DNA of 64,000 nt from Anderseniella sp963787895 (lineage in GTDB: Bacteria > Pseudomonadota > Alphaproteobacteria > Rhizobiales > Aestuariivirgaceae). A program made the translations under genes and the position numbers. The stretch spans positions 62,001 through 126,000 of the forward strand of contig CAWBEX010000002.1 of assembly GCA_963787895.1 (NCBI GenBank). Direction: 5' to 3'. Under the pieces are notes generated by a model that saw nothing but the letters and a program-made list of their open reading frames with translations, had not been told where the DNA came from and did not search any database. Shown in pieces: positions 34,100 to 43,332 of the stretch (the first letter of the stretch is position 1; each line of letters starts with the position of its first letter).

Positions 34100-34669
34100 A
34101 TGAAAATCAATGGAAACGAAATCAAACCAGGCAACGTGCTGTTGCACAATGGCGATCTGTATATCGCAGTGAAATGCCAGCACGTGAAGCCCGGCAAGGG
34201 CGGTGCATTCGCCCAGGTCGAGATGAAGGGCATCGTCAACGGCACCAAGCTGAACGAACGCTTCCGGTCGTCGGAAACCGTTGAAAAGGTGCGCCTGGAA
34301 CAAAAAGACTACCAGTACCTGTACAAGCAGGGCGACATGCTGGTTTTCATGGACAACGAAACCTACGAGCAAATCGAACTGCCGGAAGAATTCGTCGGCG
34401 AACGTTCTGCATTCCTCCAGGATGGCATGGAAGTCACGGTGGAAACCTATGAGGAAAAGCCGCTTGGCATTTCCCTGCCCGACTATGTAACACTGCAAGT
34501 GACCGAGGCAGATGCCGTGGTCAAGGGCCAAACGGCTTCATCTTCCTACAAACCTGCCTTGATGGAAAACGGCCTGAAAGTCATGGTGCCGCCGTTCATC
34601 GGAGCGGGTGAAAAAATCATCGTGGACACCAACGAGGTGACCTACGTGCGCCGCGCATCAGAAGGTTGA
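34100..34669 (+). CDS. efp: Translation elongation factor P
   Basis: EF-P binds between the P and E sites and relieves ribosome stalling at polyproline. The 189-residue protein has three beta-barrel domains. Lys33 in the domain I loop (HVKPGKGGAFAQV) is the residue that EpmA beta-lysylates in many bacteria, and the C-terminal signature PPFIGAGEKIIVDTNEVTYV is present. ATG at 34100 is chosen from family alignment. It sits 10 bases upstream of an inositol monophosphatase gene, a common Rhizobiales pairing. Confidence 0.96.
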   Translation: MKINGNEIKPGNVLLHNGDLYIAVKCQHVKPGKGGAFAQVEMKGIVNGTKLNERFRSSETVEKVRLEQKDYQYLYKQGDMLVFMDNETYEQIELPEEFVGERSAFLQDGMEVTVETYEEKPLGISLPDYVTLQVTEADAVVKGQTASSSYKPALMENGLKVMVPPFIGAGEKIIVDTNEVTYVRRASEG

Positions 34670-34679
34670 TGAAACCGTT

Positions 34680-35495
34680 ATGGTTGCTTCTCCGCTAATT
34701 ACCGTGATGACCGGGGCCGCCCGCAAGGCCGCGCGCGCCGTTGCGCGTGATTTTGGTGAGGTGGAAAATCTGCAGGTTTCCCAGAAAGGGCCTGCCGATT
34801 TCGTTACCCGCGCCGACAAGAAGGCAGAACGCACCTTGGTTGAAGAGCTCAGGAAGGCCCGCCCAAAATGGGGCTTCGTACTGGAAGAAGGCGGCATCAT
34901 ACCCGGAACCGATGGCCAGCACGACTGGATCATCGACCCTATCGACGGCACCACCAACTTCATTCACGGCATACCTCATTTCGCCATATCCATAGGCGTA
35001 TCCCGCAATGGCGAACCAGTGGCTGGAATTGTCTACAACCCCGTTTCCGATGAGCTTTTCGCAGCCGAACGCGGCGGCGGCGCCTACCTGAATGACCGCC
35101 GCATGCGGGTGTCTGCCCGCCGTGACATTCACGATGCCGTCATTGCCTGCGGAGTACCGCACCGCGGCCGTGGCGATCATTCGCAGTTCCGCCGCGAACT
35201 GGCCCATGTGCAGGCCAAGGTAGCTGGTATCCGCCGTGGCGGCACTGCCTCTCTCGACCTTGCCTGGGTCGCTGCAGGCCGGCTTGACGGATACTGGGAA
35301 CGCGGATTGAAACCTTGGGACATCTGCGCAGGCATTGTTCTGGTGCGTGAAGCAGGCGGGTTTGCAGCCGATATTGACGGCGGACCAGACGTAATGAACT
35401 CCGGTGACATAATGGCTGGCAATGAGCACATGCAGAAAGAACTGAAGGCCTGCATCCAGGCAGCACGCGCTGAAGCCGCACCAACTACAGACTGA
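34680..35495 (+). CDS. Inositol monophosphatase-family phosphatase (SuhB-like)
   Basis: This is a 271-residue Mg-dependent sugar phosphatase. Metal-site motifs are visible: EEGGIIPG (Glu), WIIDPIDGTTNFIHGIPHFA (the family D-P-I-D-G-T block) and RGLKPWDICAGIVLVREAGG (the C-terminal WDxAAG-type motif). The length is typical. It hydrolyses myo-inositol 1-phosphate or related sugar phosphates. SuhB proteins also affect rRNA transcription in enterobacteria, but this is not shown here. The 3' end overlaps the convergent DUF3147 gene by 11 bases. Confidence 0.93.
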   Translation: MVASPLITVMTGAARKAARAVARDFGEVENLQVSQKGPADFVTRADKKAERTLVEELRKARPKWGFVLEEGGIIPGTDGQHDWIIDPIDGTTNFIHGIPHFAISIGVSRNGEPVAGIVYNPVSDELFAAERGGGAYLNDRRMRVSARRDIHDAVIACGVPHRGRGDHSQFRRELAHVQAKVAGIRRGGTASLDLAWVAAGRLDGYWERGLKPWDICAGIVLVREAGGFAADIDGGPDVMNSGDIMAGNEHMQKELKACIQAARAEAAPTTD

Positions 35496-35835
35496 TGCCT
35501 GACCTAGCCAGCCCCCAGACCATAAGTGCATAAAGCAAGATCGTCAAAACACACGACGCACCAAGCGCTGGCCAGAACCCTACCCCGGAGCGCAGCAGCA
35601 TTGGCAACACCAGAAACATCGGCATGGACGGCAAAACAAACCAGAAGGTTGACTGTGCGTGATCTGCTATGCGCGCCACATCGCGGGTATCATTCCACAG
35701 CCAGATGATCGCCAGAAGTGATACCAGCGGCAAGGAGACAATCAATGCGCCCAACGCCGGGGCACGACGCGATACCTCAGAGACTACAGCAATGATAACG
35801 CCCGATAGCAGGGCCTTGATAGTGAGGTAAAACAT
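35485..35835 (-). CDS. DUF3147-family membrane protein
   Basis: This 116-residue protein has four hydrophobic helices (FYLTIKALLSGVIIAVVSEV, LGALIVSLPLVSLLAIIWLW, TFWFVLPSMPMFLVLPMLL, LGASCVLTILLYALMVW) and the loop NDTRDVARIADHAQS. It matches the DUF3147 type, a small inner-membrane family without assigned function. It is convergent with the inositol phosphatase gene and divergent from the MotA-like gene. Confidence 0.8.
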   Translation of the reverse strand: MFYLTIKALLSGVIIAVVSEVSRRAPALGALIVSLPLVSLLAIIWLWNDTRDVARIADHAQSTFWFVLPSMPMFLVLPMLLRSGVGFWPALGASCVLTILLYALMVWGLARSGISL

Positions 35836-35978
35836 GGTAGTGCGGTTTTATCGCTTGTGCCGCAAAACCTCCATACCCTTCACATAATCTTTGGCGAGCC
35901 ATTTTACGAGCGTGACAATGTTGCCTGTTTGGCTACACTGCGCAAAATTTGATTGTTCGGGGAGGCCTCGAAACCTGC

Positions 35979-37010
35979 ATGATATCAACAGATCATCTGA
36001 AAGTTCTGGAACTGCCGCGCGTGTACCTGGTGCGAATGGCAGTTTTCACCATCCTGATTTGTATTGGCGCAGCAGTCCTGTTTCCAGGCATCAAGTCAGC
36101 TTTCATGGCAAACCCAGGCCTGAACGGTCTCATAGTGGTAGTGCTGGCACTCGGCATTGCCTACACATTCCGCATGGTCTTCAGGCTTTGGCCGGAAGTG
36201 AACTGGGTCAACAATTTCCGCATTGCCGACCCGGGTCTGGAAGTCCCATTTACGCCACGGCTGCTGGCGCCCATGGCAGCGCAGTTACGCGACAGGGAAG
36301 GCCTGACCATCCTGTCACCCCTAACCTTGCGTTCATTGCTGGATTCCCTCGCATCACGCCTGGATGAAGCGCGCGACATTTCTCGCTACATGATCGGGCT
36401 GCTGATCTTCCTCGGCCTGCTGGGAACTTTCTGGGGATTGCTGCAGACAGTGTCCGCAGTTGGCGAAACCATACGCTCTCTCAACATTTCTACCGCACAG
36501 GCAGGCACCGTGTTCGAGGAGTTGAAAGCCGGCCTGGAAGCACCACTTGCAGGCATGGGAACATCGTTTTCATCTTCCCTGTTCGGTCTTGCCGGCTCTC
36601 TTGTTCTGGGTTTTCTGGAGTTGCAGGCCAGCCAGGCACAGAACCGGTTCTACAACGATCTGGAAGACTGGCTGGCAACCCTGACCGACATTGATGCCGG
36701 CGAATATGCCAGCGCAATCGACCTGCCACCGCACATCCAGGCAGAAATGTCGACACTGCGGTCCGGCATGGACCGCATCAATCGCACGCTCGACAGCGCG
36801 GTGCGAGGCAGCAATGGCAAGGCAGCCCCGGAAAATGCCGAATCGATGGAGCAATTGGCCACCGCCGTGCACGGTCTGGTCCAGCAAATGCGTGAGGAGC
36901 AGAAGGTTGTGCGCCAATGGGCACAGCAACAATCGGAGCAGAATGTAGAGATCAAGCGAATGCTTGCCAGGGTGGGAGGCTCTAGCCAGCCCCCCGCAGG
37001 GAGCCGTTAA
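35979..37010 (+). CDS. MotA/TolQ/ExbB-like proton channel protein
   Basis: This is a 343-residue membrane protein with two N-terminal helices (MAVFTILICIGAAVLFPG, GLIVVVLALGIAYTFRMVF). Two further helices carry the MotA/TolQ/ExbB pattern (IGLLIFLGLLGTFWGLLQTV, GLEAPLAGMGTSFSSSLFGL). The C-terminal cytoplasmic region of about 100 residues is predicted coiled coil and is longer than in TolQ. ATG at 35979 is preferred to an upstream in-frame start. It is followed three bases later by an OmpA-domain protein, so the pair should form a stator-like complex spanning inner membrane to peptidoglycan. No flagellar genes are nearby. Confidence 0.86.
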   Translation: MISTDHLKVLELPRVYLVRMAVFTILICIGAAVLFPGIKSAFMANPGLNGLIVVVLALGIAYTFRMVFRLWPEVNWVNNFRIADPGLEVPFTPRLLAPMAAQLRDREGLTILSPLTLRSLLDSLASRLDEARDISRYMIGLLIFLGLLGTFWGLLQTVSAVGETIRSLNISTAQAGTVFEELKAGLEAPLAGMGTSFSSSLFGLAGSLVLGFLELQASQAQNRFYNDLEDWLATLTDIDAGEYASAIDLPPHIQAEMSTLRSGMDRINRTLDSAVRGSNGKAAPENAESMEQLATAVHGLVQQMREEQKVVRQWAQQQSEQNVEIKRMLARVGGSSQPPAGSR

Positions 37011-37013
37011 CAG

Positions 37014-38051
37014 ATGGCAGGCCTTGCGCGAGGCAAGAGACGGCGCGATGACGGGGCAAGCTTCATCTGGCCCGGCTTCGTCGATGCCATGGCACAATTG
37101 CTGCTGGTTATCACCTTCCTGCTGTCTGTGTTCATGATCACACAATTCCTGCAGGCCCGCGAAATTTCCGGGCAAGATGACGCCCTGTCACGCCTGCGCA
37201 CCGAAATTGCTGAACTGACCGAACTGCTGGCTCTGGAAAAGTCTTCCAAAACCGAACTGGAAACCACCCTTTCCGCTCTCACCGATGACCTCAAATCAGC
37301 CCGTGACCAGACCAGTCAGTTGCAGGGCATCGTCGACACATTCACCTCTGAAGGCAATGAGCAGGGCACTCGCCTGTCAGCCCTGCAGGAACAGATGGCC
37401 AGCGAGAAAAAAGTCTCGGCCGAGGCGCTTGCCCGGATCGAACTGCTCAACCAGCAGATTGCAGCCCTCAGGCGGCAGATCGGCGTTCTAAATGATGCGC
37501 TTGATGCAGCAGAAAAGCAGGACCAGGAAAGCCGCACTCAAATCGTGGATCTTGGCCGCCGGTTGAACGTCGCCCTTGCACAGCGTGTGCAGGAACTGAA
37601 CAAGTTCCGGTCTGAATTCTTCGGCAGACTGCGCCGGATTCTCGCCGAAAGGGAAGACATCCGTGTCGTTGGAGACCGCTTCGTGTTCCAGTCGGAAGTG
37701 CTGTTCGGCAAAGGCGAGGCAACATTGTCGCCGACAGGGCGCGAAGAAATCGCCAAGCTGGCAGTGGTCGTTGCACAGCTTGTGCAGGAAATTCCTGAAG
37801 ACCTGAACTGGGTTTTGCAGGTTGACGGTCATACCGATGATGACCCGATACAAACAGCCCAGTTCCCGTCCAACTGGGTGTTGTCGTCAGCTCGCGCCAT
37901 TGCTGTCGTCGAGGCCTTGCAGCAGGTCGGCATACCTCCTAAACACCTCGTGGCAGCCGGTTTTGGTGAGTATCAACCACTTGATCCAGGCCTGTCTGAG
38001 GACGCCAAAACCCGCAACCGGCGCATCGAACTCAAACTCACCACACGCTGA
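37014..38051 (+). CDS. MotB-like OmpA/peptidoglycan-binding protein
   Basis: This is a 345-residue partner of the MotA-like protein. One N-terminal helix (residues 26-46, MAQLLLVITFLLSVFMITQF) follows FIWPGFVDAMAQLL, whose Asp24 is at the proton-binding position of MotB plugs. A long coiled coil covers about residues 55-190. The C-terminal OmpA-like domain has WVLQVDGHTDDDPI and the peptidoglycan-binding segment SSARAIAVVEALQQVGIPP to AKTRNRRIELKL. The architecture resembles MotB and the ZorB proteins. The genes are three bases apart and clearly co-expressed. Confidence 0.86.
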   Translation: MAGLARGKRRRDDGASFIWPGFVDAMAQLLLVITFLLSVFMITQFLQAREISGQDDALSRLRTEIAELTELLALEKSSKTELETTLSALTDDLKSARDQTSQLQGIVDTFTSEGNEQGTRLSALQEQMASEKKVSAEALARIELLNQQIAALRRQIGVLNDALDAAEKQDQESRTQIVDLGRRLNVALAQRVQELNKFRSEFFGRLRRILAEREDIRVVGDRFVFQSEVLFGKGEATLSPTGREEIAKLAVVVAQLVQEIPEDLNWVLQVDGHTDDDPIQTAQFPSNWVLSSARAIAVVEALQQVGIPPKHLVAAGFGEYQPLDPGLSEDAKTRNRRIELKLTTR

Positions 38052-38102
38052 TCAGGGCAAACCCTGCAATAGACGCCTGCACCTTGATAGGGGGATACAG
38101 AC

Positions 38103-39281
38103 TTGGGAAATTCGGACTTTGACAAGGTTATCGACCGCGTCGGAACTCATGCCGGCAAATGGGATGCGCTGGAAACCATCTACAAGATTGACCCGCGCGA
38201 TGGCATCGCAATGTGGGTGGCCGACATGGAATTTCGCCCGCCGCAGTCCGTGATCGAAGCGCTTCAGGCTATGATTGATCACGGCGTGTTCGGCTATTAT
38301 GGCGACAAGACATCCTATCATGACGCGATATGCGGATGGATGAAGCGGCGTCACAACTGGGAAATTGATCCAAACTGGATTTTCACCACCCATGGCCTGG
38401 TTCACGGAACCGCAATGTGTATTCACACCTACACTTCACCCGGCGACAGCATCATCCTTTTCACTCCGGTCTATCACGCCTTTTCCCGCGTCATCAAAGC
38501 CGCTGGCAGGCAGGTTCTGGAAAGCAGGTTGATCAACAATGACGGTCGATACGACCTCGACCTTGATACCTTGCAGGCTCAACTCACCGGCAATGAGAAG
38601 ATGCTTGTGTTCTGTTCGCCCCACAACCCGGGCGGCCGCATCTGGTCGCCACACGAATTACTCGCTGTTGCCGCCTTCTGCGAGAAAAACGACCTGCTGC
38701 TTGTATCCGACGAGATCCACCATGATCTTGTGTTTGCCGGCAGCAAGCATACAGTCATGGCCAACGCCGCACCGCAATATTCACATCGCCTCATAATGAT
38801 GACCTCCGGCTCTAAAACCTTCAACATTGCAGGCGGACACACCGGCAACGTCATCATCAAGGATGAGAAGTTGCGCTCCAGATTTGCTGCTGCCATGGCG
38901 GCAAATGGCATCTCGCCAAACAGCTTTGGTCTGGCAATGACGGAGGCCGCCTACAACCACGGAGATGAGTGGCTCGCCGAACTGCTTTCCTACCTGGACG
39001 AAAACTGCAAGGTGTTCGACGCAGGCATCAGCGCCATTCCTGGACTTGCTTCAATGAAGCTTCAGGCGACCTATCTTGCATGGGTGGATTTTTCTGCAAC
39101 AGGCATGAGCTACGATGAGATCATCAAGCGGGTTCAGAACAACGCCCGCATTGCCACTAGCCACGGCCCCACCTTCGGCACGGGCGGTGAAAGTTTCCTG
39201 CGTTTCAACCTGGCCTGCCCGCGTTCGCAGATTGTTGAAGCAGTCGACCGCATGCAGCAGGCATTCGCCGACCTGCAATGA
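38103..39281 (+). CDS. PatB/MalY-type PLP aminotransferase or C-S lyase
   Basis: This 392-residue fold-type I PLP enzyme belongs to the PatB/MalY group, which often acts as a cystathionine beta-lyase. Early motif: GIAMWVADMEFRPPQSVIEA. PLP-site Asp and Tyr lie in LLLVSDEIHHDLVF, and the Schiff-base Lys is in MMTSGSKTFNIAGGHTGNVI. The C-terminal Arg is in SFLRFNLACPRSQI. The start is TTG at 38103 with a GGGGG ribosome site nine bases upstream. It lies 51 bases after the OmpA-like gene and may be read through from it, though a functional link is not evident. Confidence 0.9.
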   Translation: MGNSDFDKVIDRVGTHAGKWDALETIYKIDPRDGIAMWVADMEFRPPQSVIEALQAMIDHGVFGYYGDKTSYHDAICGWMKRRHNWEIDPNWIFTTHGLVHGTAMCIHTYTSPGDSIILFTPVYHAFSRVIKAAGRQVLESRLINNDGRYDLDLDTLQAQLTGNEKMLVFCSPHNPGGRIWSPHELLAVAAFCEKNDLLLVSDEIHHDLVFAGSKHTVMANAAPQYSHRLIMMTSGSKTFNIAGGHTGNVIIKDEKLRSRFAAAMAANGISPNSFGLAMTEAAYNHGDEWLAELLSYLDENCKVFDAGISAIPGLASMKLQATYLAWVDFSATGMSYDEIIKRVQNNARIATSHGPTFGTGGESFLRFNLACPRSQIVEAVDRMQQAFADLQ

Positions 39282-39297
39282 TCAAACAGACCTCAGA

Positions 39298-40146
39298 TTA
39301 TGCCATAACCTTTGCAGCCACCATTATGACCGGTTCCAGTTGCCGGGCTTCGACACAGGCGACATAGTTGGCAAATTTCTGTTTTGTGTTCTCCCCGGTC
39401 AGCAGATGCAGGCCCAATGGCGGCGGCCCGGTACTGGCGGCAATTTTCGCATATGCCTGACGAAAGAATTCCAGCGCAAAATCCCGGAGCCCTTCGCTCT
39501 GCAAGACCTGCAGCCCCGCCGCCTGAAGCAATTCGGCGGTTTCCTCCGGTGTCTTTAGAAAGCTTGTCCTGGCTGTTTCCGCCCATGGCACAGGGTAAGT
39601 CATGCCATCCGTCTTCCCTTTCATGACGTCAAACACGCACACCTGCGCACCCGGCTTCAACACTCGCTCAAGCTCGCTGTAGAACCCGCTCCTGTTGGCC
39701 ACGTTCATGGCCGCATGAAAACTTACTGCACCATCAAATGTCTCGTCTGCAAAGGGCAATTCAAGCACACTGCCATGCACAAACCGGCACTTGTGATCCA
39801 GCTTCATCCTGCGGGTAAGCGCCTGCGCGGTGTGGACGTAAGATTGCGTCAGATCAATACCGGTTACAGAGCAACCATGCTCCGCGGCGAGTGTGCGTGC
39901 GGTACCGCCCACCCCTGACCCTGCATCCAGCATGTGCATGCCCGGCTCAAGCCGGATCTTCTCCAACGCCTTCAGGGTTGCTGCCCGGCCAGCTGTATGG
40001 AACTCGTCCACAGGCGCAAGATCAGCCGGTTTGAGGTTGTCAATGTCCACGCCTGCTTCACTGGCGGCTTGCAGGATTGTATCGAGAAGTCCGTTTCCTG
40101 CTGCGCCGTAGTGTTGCGCAACATCATGCTCAATGCTTTCGGCCAT
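39298..40146 (-). CDS. SAM-dependent methyltransferase (class I)
   Basis: This 282-residue Rossmann-fold methyltransferase has motif I MLDAGSGVGGTARTLAAEHG, the acidic end of strand 2 VTGIDLTQSYV, and FVHGSVLELPFADETFDGAV as motif II. The overall pattern resembles ubiquinone/sarcosine-type small-molecule methyltransferases. ATG at 40146 has AAGGAGG six to eight bases upstream and is favoured over 40161. It lies downstream of the ABC exporter gene on the same strand, 107 bases away. The substrate is unknown. Confidence 0.85.
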   Translation of the reverse strand: MAESIEHDVAQHYGAAGNGLLDTILQAASEAGVDIDNLKPADLAPVDEFHTAGRAATLKALEKIRLEPGMHMLDAGSGVGGTARTLAAEHGCSVTGIDLTQSYVHTAQALTRRMKLDHKCRFVHGSVLELPFADETFDGAVSFHAAMNVANRSGFYSELERVLKPGAQVCVFDVMKGKTDGMTYPVPWAETARTSFLKTPEETAELLQAAGLQVLQSEGLRDFALEFFRQAYAKIAASTGPPPLGLHLLTGENTKQKFANYVACVEARQLEPVIMVAAKVMA

Positions 40147-40253
40147 ACTCGCCTCCTTCATTGCGTCTCACGGTTGGACACAGCACCATAGCGCAAATAT
40201 TCCGCACAAGGAAGTTGTCCGGCAAAGCACGAGCGAAGTCAGCCCCTGCTATG

Positions 40254-42123
40254 CTATTCGTTGAACTGCAACTTGGCCAGCCGGGCATAAAGCCCGCCCT
40301 TTTTCATCAATTGCGCATGGGTGCCTTGGGCCGCCACGTTGCCATTGTCCAGAACGATGATGCGGTCAGCGTTGCGCACTGTTGCCAGCCGGTGTGCAAT
40401 GACTAGCGTCGTGCGACGGCGCATGAGCTGCTCCAGCGCAGCTTGCACAAACTGCTCGCTTTCTGCATCAAGTGCGCTGGTCGCTTCATCTAGCAGCAGC
40501 AGCGGCGCATCACGCAAAATCGCCCTTGCAATGGCAATGCGCTGCCGCTGCCCGCCGGAAAGGGCAATGCCGCGTTCTCCAACCTGGGTTTCCAATCCGT
40601 TTTCCAGGCGGCTGGCAAACTCATCGACACGAGCCAGCTTCGCGGCCTGCAATACCTCTTCATGCGTCGCTGAAGGCTTTGAAAAGCGGATGTTTTCCAG
40701 CACAGATGCCGAAAAGATAACGGCATCCTGCGGCACCAGGGCAATCGTGCTGCGCAAGTCTGCCAGCTTAAGCTCAGCCACATTCACCCCGTCGAGCCGC
40801 ACCGCACCTGATTTCGGGTCATAATACCGCAGGATCAGCGAAAACAATGTCGACTTACCGGCGCCTGAGGCCCCTACAATTGCAACTGTTTCACCCGGTT
40901 TGACTGCGAAGCTGAGCCTGTGCAGCACCTGCTCGCCAGGACGCGACGGGTAGGAGAAATCCACCTTGTCAAACTCTACTGCACCTGCACTTGGCATCGC
41001 CAGCGGCAACGGCGTTTCAGGATCATTGATGTCTACTGCGGTATCAAGCAACTCAGACAAGCGCTCTGCGGCGCCCGATGCCAGCTGCAGTTCTCCCCAC
41101 ACTTCCGACAACGAACCCATGGCCCCGGCGGCAAAAGCGGCATACAGCAGAAACTGGCCAAGAGTGCCCGGCGTCAAGGTGCCTGACAGCACCTCCTGCG
41201 CACCGAACCACAAGATGCCTATAATCGCGCCAAAGGCCAGAAAGATGATGGCGGCCGTAAGCAGCGCCCGGCTCTTCGTACGTTCAGCGGCTGCGTCAAA
41301 GGCGGTTTCTGTGGCGCTGTTGAACTTGCTGGCGATGCGCGGCTCCTGGCCATATGCCTGCACTGCTTGAACTGAATACAGCGATTCCTGCGCCATGGCC
41401 GCTGAAGCCGCCAGCGTGTCCTGTGCCTTGCGCGAGAGTTTTCGCACTTTACGGCCGAACAACACCATCGGCAGCACGATCAACGGAATGACCAGCAACA
41501 CCATGCCGGACAACTTCAAGCTGGTTACCAGCAACATGGCGATGGCGCCCAGCAGCATCACAACATTGCGCAGGGCAACCGAAACCGTAGATCCGAACAC
41601 GTTCTTGACCTGGGTGGTATCAGCAGTAAGCCGCGCCAGCACCTCACCCGACTGGGCAGTATCGTAAAACGACGGAGACAAGCCTTAAAAGGTGCACGAA
41701 AACCTTGTCACGCAGGTCTGCAACGACGCGCTCACCAATCCACGTGACAAAGTAGTAACGCCCGGCCGACGAGATTGCCAAAATCGCGACAACCAGCATC
41801 ATGACCGAGAAGTACTGGTCAACAAACGCGGCATTCTCTCCGGAAAATCCGTTGTCTATCACCCGGCGTACGGCAACTGGTACAACGAGAGTTGAAACCG
41901 CAGCCAGCGTGAGGAAAATGGAGGCACATATGATCTGAAACCGGTAGGGCAACAACATCGGCAGCAAACGGGCAAGCGGCCGCAGGGTTTTGGCCTTTGG
42001 CCGCCGTCCGGGCTGGTCGCTGTTCAACCCTTCGCCTGTGTCCTGCCCGGTCTTCGATGAAATCGCAGCCCCCTGCTCACGCACCCCGCCTTGCTGTCCT
42101 GCGTTGCCAATCTGCAAATCCAC
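40254..42123 (-). pseudogene. MsbA-like ABC exporter half-transporter, +1 frameshift
   Basis: This is a fused membrane-plus-ATPase ABC exporter of about 622 residues once corrected. From a GTG at 42123 (GAGGT upstream) the frame gives TM helices (FQIICASIFLTLAAVSTLVV) up to LRDKVFVHLLRL. It then shifts at 41680-41681, where one A of CAAG appears extra, and continues SPSFYDTAQSGEVLARLTAD in the next frame. The ATPase domain is complete: Walker A GASGAGKST, Q-loop LVPQDAVIF, signature LSGGQRQR, Walker B LLLDEATSALD and switch His IAHRL. It probably exports lipids or drugs. The break may be a sequence error. Confidence 0.88.
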
Positions 42124-42293
42124 GGTTATACACCTCGTCTGTTTCAAACTGGCCGGACACTAGCCGCGCGCTTGGCAAGCAGGCAAGCGGCCCGGTGACA
42201 CACCCTGTCAACTTATTGCAACGGTTGCGCTTGCGCGCCTGCTAATGTATAGGCTCCACACCAAATTCAATTCTGCCCGAGAAAGTGCGTCCG

Positions 42294-42515
42294 ATGAAGA
42301 AAGATATCCACCCCGATTACCACATGATCACCGTCACTAACACAGACGGTTCCTCGTTCCAGACGCGCTCGACCTGGGGCAAGGAAGGCGACACTCTTCA
42401 GCTCGACATTGACCCGTCCACCCATCCGGCATGGACTGGCGGTTCTGGCAACCTGGTCGACCGCGGCGGCCGCGTCAGCCGTTTCAACCAGAAGTTCGGC
42501 TTCCTCAAGAAATAA
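42294..42515 (+). CDS. rpmE: 50S ribosomal protein L31
   Basis: This is a 73-residue bL31 that starts MKKDIHPDYHMITVTNTDG and ends RVSRFNQKFGFLKK, with the family motif THPAWTGG. The zinc-binding C-x-x-C of C+ type L31 is absent, so this is the C-minus (zinc-independent) form seen in alphaproteobacteria. ATG at 42294 follows a GTG three codons earlier that could also initiate. It is divergent from the ABC exporter gene and followed by a good terminator at 42584-42616. Confidence 0.95.
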   Translation: MKKDIHPDYHMITVTNTDGSSFQTRSTWGKEGDTLQLDIDPSTHPAWTGGSGNLVDRGGRVSRFNQKFGFLKK

Positions 42516-42583
42516 CTGCCAGGCAGACCGCGCCTGAAACCCAATGGGTGAGGCACAGCTTCTGCACCAGCTATGAAACCAAA

Positions 42584-42620
42584 AAAGCCCGGTTTGCGCA
42601 CAACAAGCCGGGCTTTGGAT
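42584..42620 (+). terminator. rpmE terminator
   Basis: AAAGCCCGG (42584-42592) pairs with CCGGGCTTT (42608-42616), followed by GGATTT. The A-rich 5' flank (AAAAAA) makes it usable in the opposite direction for the DUF1465 gene, so it is probably bidirectional. Confidence 0.75.
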
Positions 42621-42650
42621 TTACACTCTCGCGGTAAAGGCGGATTGAGC

Positions 42651-43184
42651 CTAGGACCGCTTGGCGTTGAACGCCTTTTGCAATTGCTCCAGATGCAAGC
42701 TCACCTCATTGGCGGCTTCACCTGTCAAAATCGTTTCATCGCGCTCTGCAATCATGACATCGAGCGTCAGAATCCTCTCGTGCAACCGTATTGACCGCGC
42801 CACCAGCGACTTGAGTGCATCCGGCATGCTGTCGGCACCGTCAATCGCTTCACCTTCGCCTATTTCATCAAGCGAGATCCGGCCCTTCTCATGTTCAGCA
42901 TCATTCTGGCTGATCTCGCCAGAAGAAACCGCGCGTTGCAGCAGCAGCCACGAAGCAAGCTGCATCAGCCGCGTCGTCAGCCTCATGGACTGGCTGGCAT
43001 AAACCACAGAGCCAGCCTTGTTGAGTGTCCGCACATCCTTGCGGCCCGGCCCATCAAGATAATTGGCGGTTTCCTCAATCAGGCTCATGCCTTCCTGAAA
43101 CACTTCCTGGAACTGTTTTGACGCTGTAAAGCGGGACAAAAAATCAACGGGCATAGCGGGTTGTGACCTACCACCTGTAAACAT
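42651..43184 (-). CDS. DUF1465-family protein
   Basis: This 177-residue predominantly helical protein matches the DUF1465 family found downstream of rpmE and ABC exporters in Rhizobiales. Recognisable segments are MRLTTRLMQLASWLLLQRAV and SLVARSIRLHERILTLDVMI. The ATG at 43184 has TGAGG upstream; a start at 43154 (MPVDFLSRF) is an alternative. It has no signal or membrane segment. Family members have been linked to envelope or polysaccharide regulation, but I cannot confirm that here. Confidence 0.75.
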   Translation of the reverse strand: MFTGGRSQPAMPVDFLSRFTASKQFQEVFQEGMSLIEETANYLDGPGRKDVRTLNKAGSVVYASQSMRLTTRLMQLASWLLLQRAVSSGEISQNDAEHEKGRISLDEIGEGEAIDGADSMPDALKSLVARSIRLHERILTLDVMIAERDETILTGEAANEVSLHLEQLQKAFNAKRS

Positions 43185-43302
43185 GCAAACCTCAGAATCT
43201 TGGGGCGAGAAACACCCTGGCCTCATTCTCGTCCGGGCCGGAAACAGGGTCAATATGAACCATCAAGACCAGACTGACCACATGAGAAGCAAGCACAATG
43301 CC

Positions 43303-43332
43303 AAAAAAAAGAGCCGCGAGAGATCGCGGCTC
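43303..43332 (-). terminator. Strong rho-independent terminator
   Basis: On the minus strand GAGCCGCGA (43332-43324), loop of four, TCGCGGCTC (43319-43311) form a perfect 9-bp stem followed by eight T (43310-43303). It ends transcription arriving from the DUF1192 gene or from an RNA starting in the 43333-43544 gap. Confidence 0.88.

Noticed and set aside
35979..38051. Zorya antiphage system
   Set aside because: The MotA-like and OmpA-like proteins resemble ZorA/ZorB, but no ZorC, ZorD or ZorE gene follows. The neighbours are a PatB aminotransferase and a methyltransferase, and the pair is typical of Rhizobiales housekeeping loci.
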